Of a stretch of DNA of 64,000 nucleotides, positions 62,677-64,000 are shown piece after piece. Both the position numbers and the translations under genes were made by a program. Under the pieces are notes generated by a model, which saw only the letters and a program-made list of their open reading frames with translations, did no database searches and was not told where the DNA came from. Location of the stretch: positions 15,407,830 to 15,471,829 of the forward strand of contig NC_029521.1 in the NCBI RefSeq assembly GCF_001577835.2, written 5' to 3'. This DNA is from Coturnix japonica (Eukaryota > Chordata > Aves > Galliformes > Phasianidae). Every line of letters begins with the position of its first letter. The first letter of the stretch is position 1.

Positions 62677-64000
62677 CTACAATAGGAAATAAAAACTTAT
62701 TGTTACAGTGCTCCTGACAGTCCAAATAACTTGCTTTTAAAAGGTGCGGGATGTGTTTTGTGAATAAAATATGACCACGGCTACCTAGCATTAAACAAAC
62801 AATCAAAAAGAAACAGATACCATCTCCTGGCCAGGTTTCAAGGAGCAGGGAGTGAAAAGATAAAATGTAGTTCCTTGATGTTGGTAGCATTTTCACCAAG
62901 GCTGCATGCAGGTGAATGTCTGAAGCAGTGGAGGGGTAGCAGGAAGAGTCTTCCTAGAACAAGGTGCAGGTGGTGCTGTAGCAGGTACTCATCACTGGAT
63001 GTTAAGTGTTAAGTTTAGCAATTTCCTGAAGAGATTTTACAGAAAGGATTCCTATAAAGAAAGGATTCCTATAAAAAACTTTTAGAATTCACCGCTCATA
63101 GTAGTGCAGTAGGATAAACTGCTCTCCTATTACAGAGAAGCATGGTATATATTTGTCTCTTTGAGAATTAATTCTGCTGGGGTTTTTGTTGTCTTCAAAT
63201 AGCTTTGAAAGCAGTTTGTGTTATTGAGAGTTAGAGAACACAGAAAACATGTGAAAAACCTGAATCAAAGCTCAAGAGTCTGTTTAAATTAGGACTAGGT
63301 GATAAACAGTTCTTTGTGTTTAGGTATATTCCAGGCTTTTGTGAGCATTCATGGTGCTTTGGTGTTTTTTCTGCAAACGTGTAGAGCCAGCAACTCTGCC
63401 TTGGAAAGGGCAGATATTTTTGTGAGAGATCAGGTTGTTAGTGTTTTAAAGTCATCACTGAATGATATCTTTTTGGTCATCAGTTTAAGATAATTACTCA
63501 ATTATCATTGTGTTTTAGGGCAATTCTAATTTGCTATTGTTGACCCATCTTCCCTCTAAAGCAGTCTGAGTGGAGAGTGGGGTGTGGGAACAAAAATCTA
63601 GTTCATACTGCTGAAGTTTCTTTCCATTTCAGGATTAAAGTCACTTATTTGGGAATCTGGAGATCCTCATAGTGTTGTTACCTGTATACAATCAATTTTT
63701 TTGTAAGAACAGATTCTTCCTGTCTCATTTCTATTCCAAAGACTGTACTTATAGCATTTTTCTTTTTTTTTAGTGTCTTGAGATGGAGCTTTCAACAATC
63801 TATTTATTGTTACACAGGTAGATCTGGACTTTTTTCAACTCAAGACAAGCCTGGCTACTACTTTCCATGTAAATCTTCCCATCTAAACCAGAATTTGGGG
63901 TGGGCACTTCTGGATCCTTGCTTGGATCGAGGCACAAATTTCTCAGTTGGCTATTGTGCTTAAGAATGACAGAAGCTTCCTAGAAAGAAGCGTCCTCTGT
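62677..64000 (-). other. GDF2: GDF2 intron 1 (right end open)
   Basis: No sequence resembling the GDF2 first exon (signal peptide, FLENVKVDFLRSLNLS or PPQYMIDLYNRY segments) appears on the minus strand. A short tandem duplication around AGGATTCCTATAAA lies at 63043-63076. Otherwise it is unremarkable AT-rich intron DNA. Confidence 0.65.

Noticed and set aside
62677-62899. Extension of the GDF2 reading frame to an ATG at 62899 with a hydrophobic segment that could pass as a signal peptide.
   Set aside because: A clear acceptor (CCTATTGTAG) at 62677 and the family's two-exon structure place the exon start at 62676. The upstream reading is intron.

Overview
This is vertebrate nuclear DNA, almost certainly from a bird and probably a galliform such as chicken. 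The basis is a set of CR1 LINE fragments whose 3' ends carry the ATTCTATG repeat, short introns, a strong CpG island, and a gene order matching the tetrapod block ANTXRL - ZNF488 - RBP3 - GDF2 (human 10q11). No bacterial or mobile gene cluster is present, and I found no wholly new system. Genes were read by eye from splice sites and protein similarity recalled from memory; no database search was run.

Layout. (1) 1-9525, minus strand: first coding exon of an anthrax-toxin-receptor-family gene, ANTXRL by position, at 9365-9525. Everything to its left is its first intron, with CR1 pieces and a long (TA)n tract; no von Willebrand A exons are visible before the window edge. (2) About 8.98-13.35 kb: a large CpG island between the divergent ANTXRL (-) and ZNF488 (+) genes, with a CR1 fragment inside it. 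(3) 13.0-30.8 kb, plus strand: ZNF488, the PRDM8 paralogue, in three coding exons (24.10, 27.77 and 29.37 kb). A non-coding first exon may end at 13020. The bird gene encodes a complete-looking PR/SET domain, which to my knowledge mammalian ZNF488 lacks. (4) 35.47-49.98 kb, minus strand: complete RBP3 (IRBP) in four exons, giving a 1236-residue, four-module photoreceptor retinoid carrier. Candidate CRX/OTX-type sites lie upstream. (5) 50-61.7 kb: intergenic DNA with solo-LTR fossils. (6) 61.74-62.68 kb, minus strand: last coding exon of GDF2 (BMP9), with most of the prodomain, a furin site and the seven-cysteine growth factor. Its first exon lies beyond the right edge.

The genes do not form a pathway. 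ZNF488 (transcriptional repressor in the neural/oligodendrocyte lineage), RBP3 (retina) and GDF2 (vascular/liver BMP) are neighbours through conserved synteny. ZNF488 and RBP3 are convergent, and RBP3 and GDF2 lie in tandem.

The main points for a second look are the PR-domain form of ZNF488, the shared divergent CpG island, a five-member family of about 310-350 bp solo LTRs all in one orientation, a quasi-palindrome at 18.35 kb that looks like a template-switch product, and a hairpin closing the (TA)n tract at 5.1 kb.
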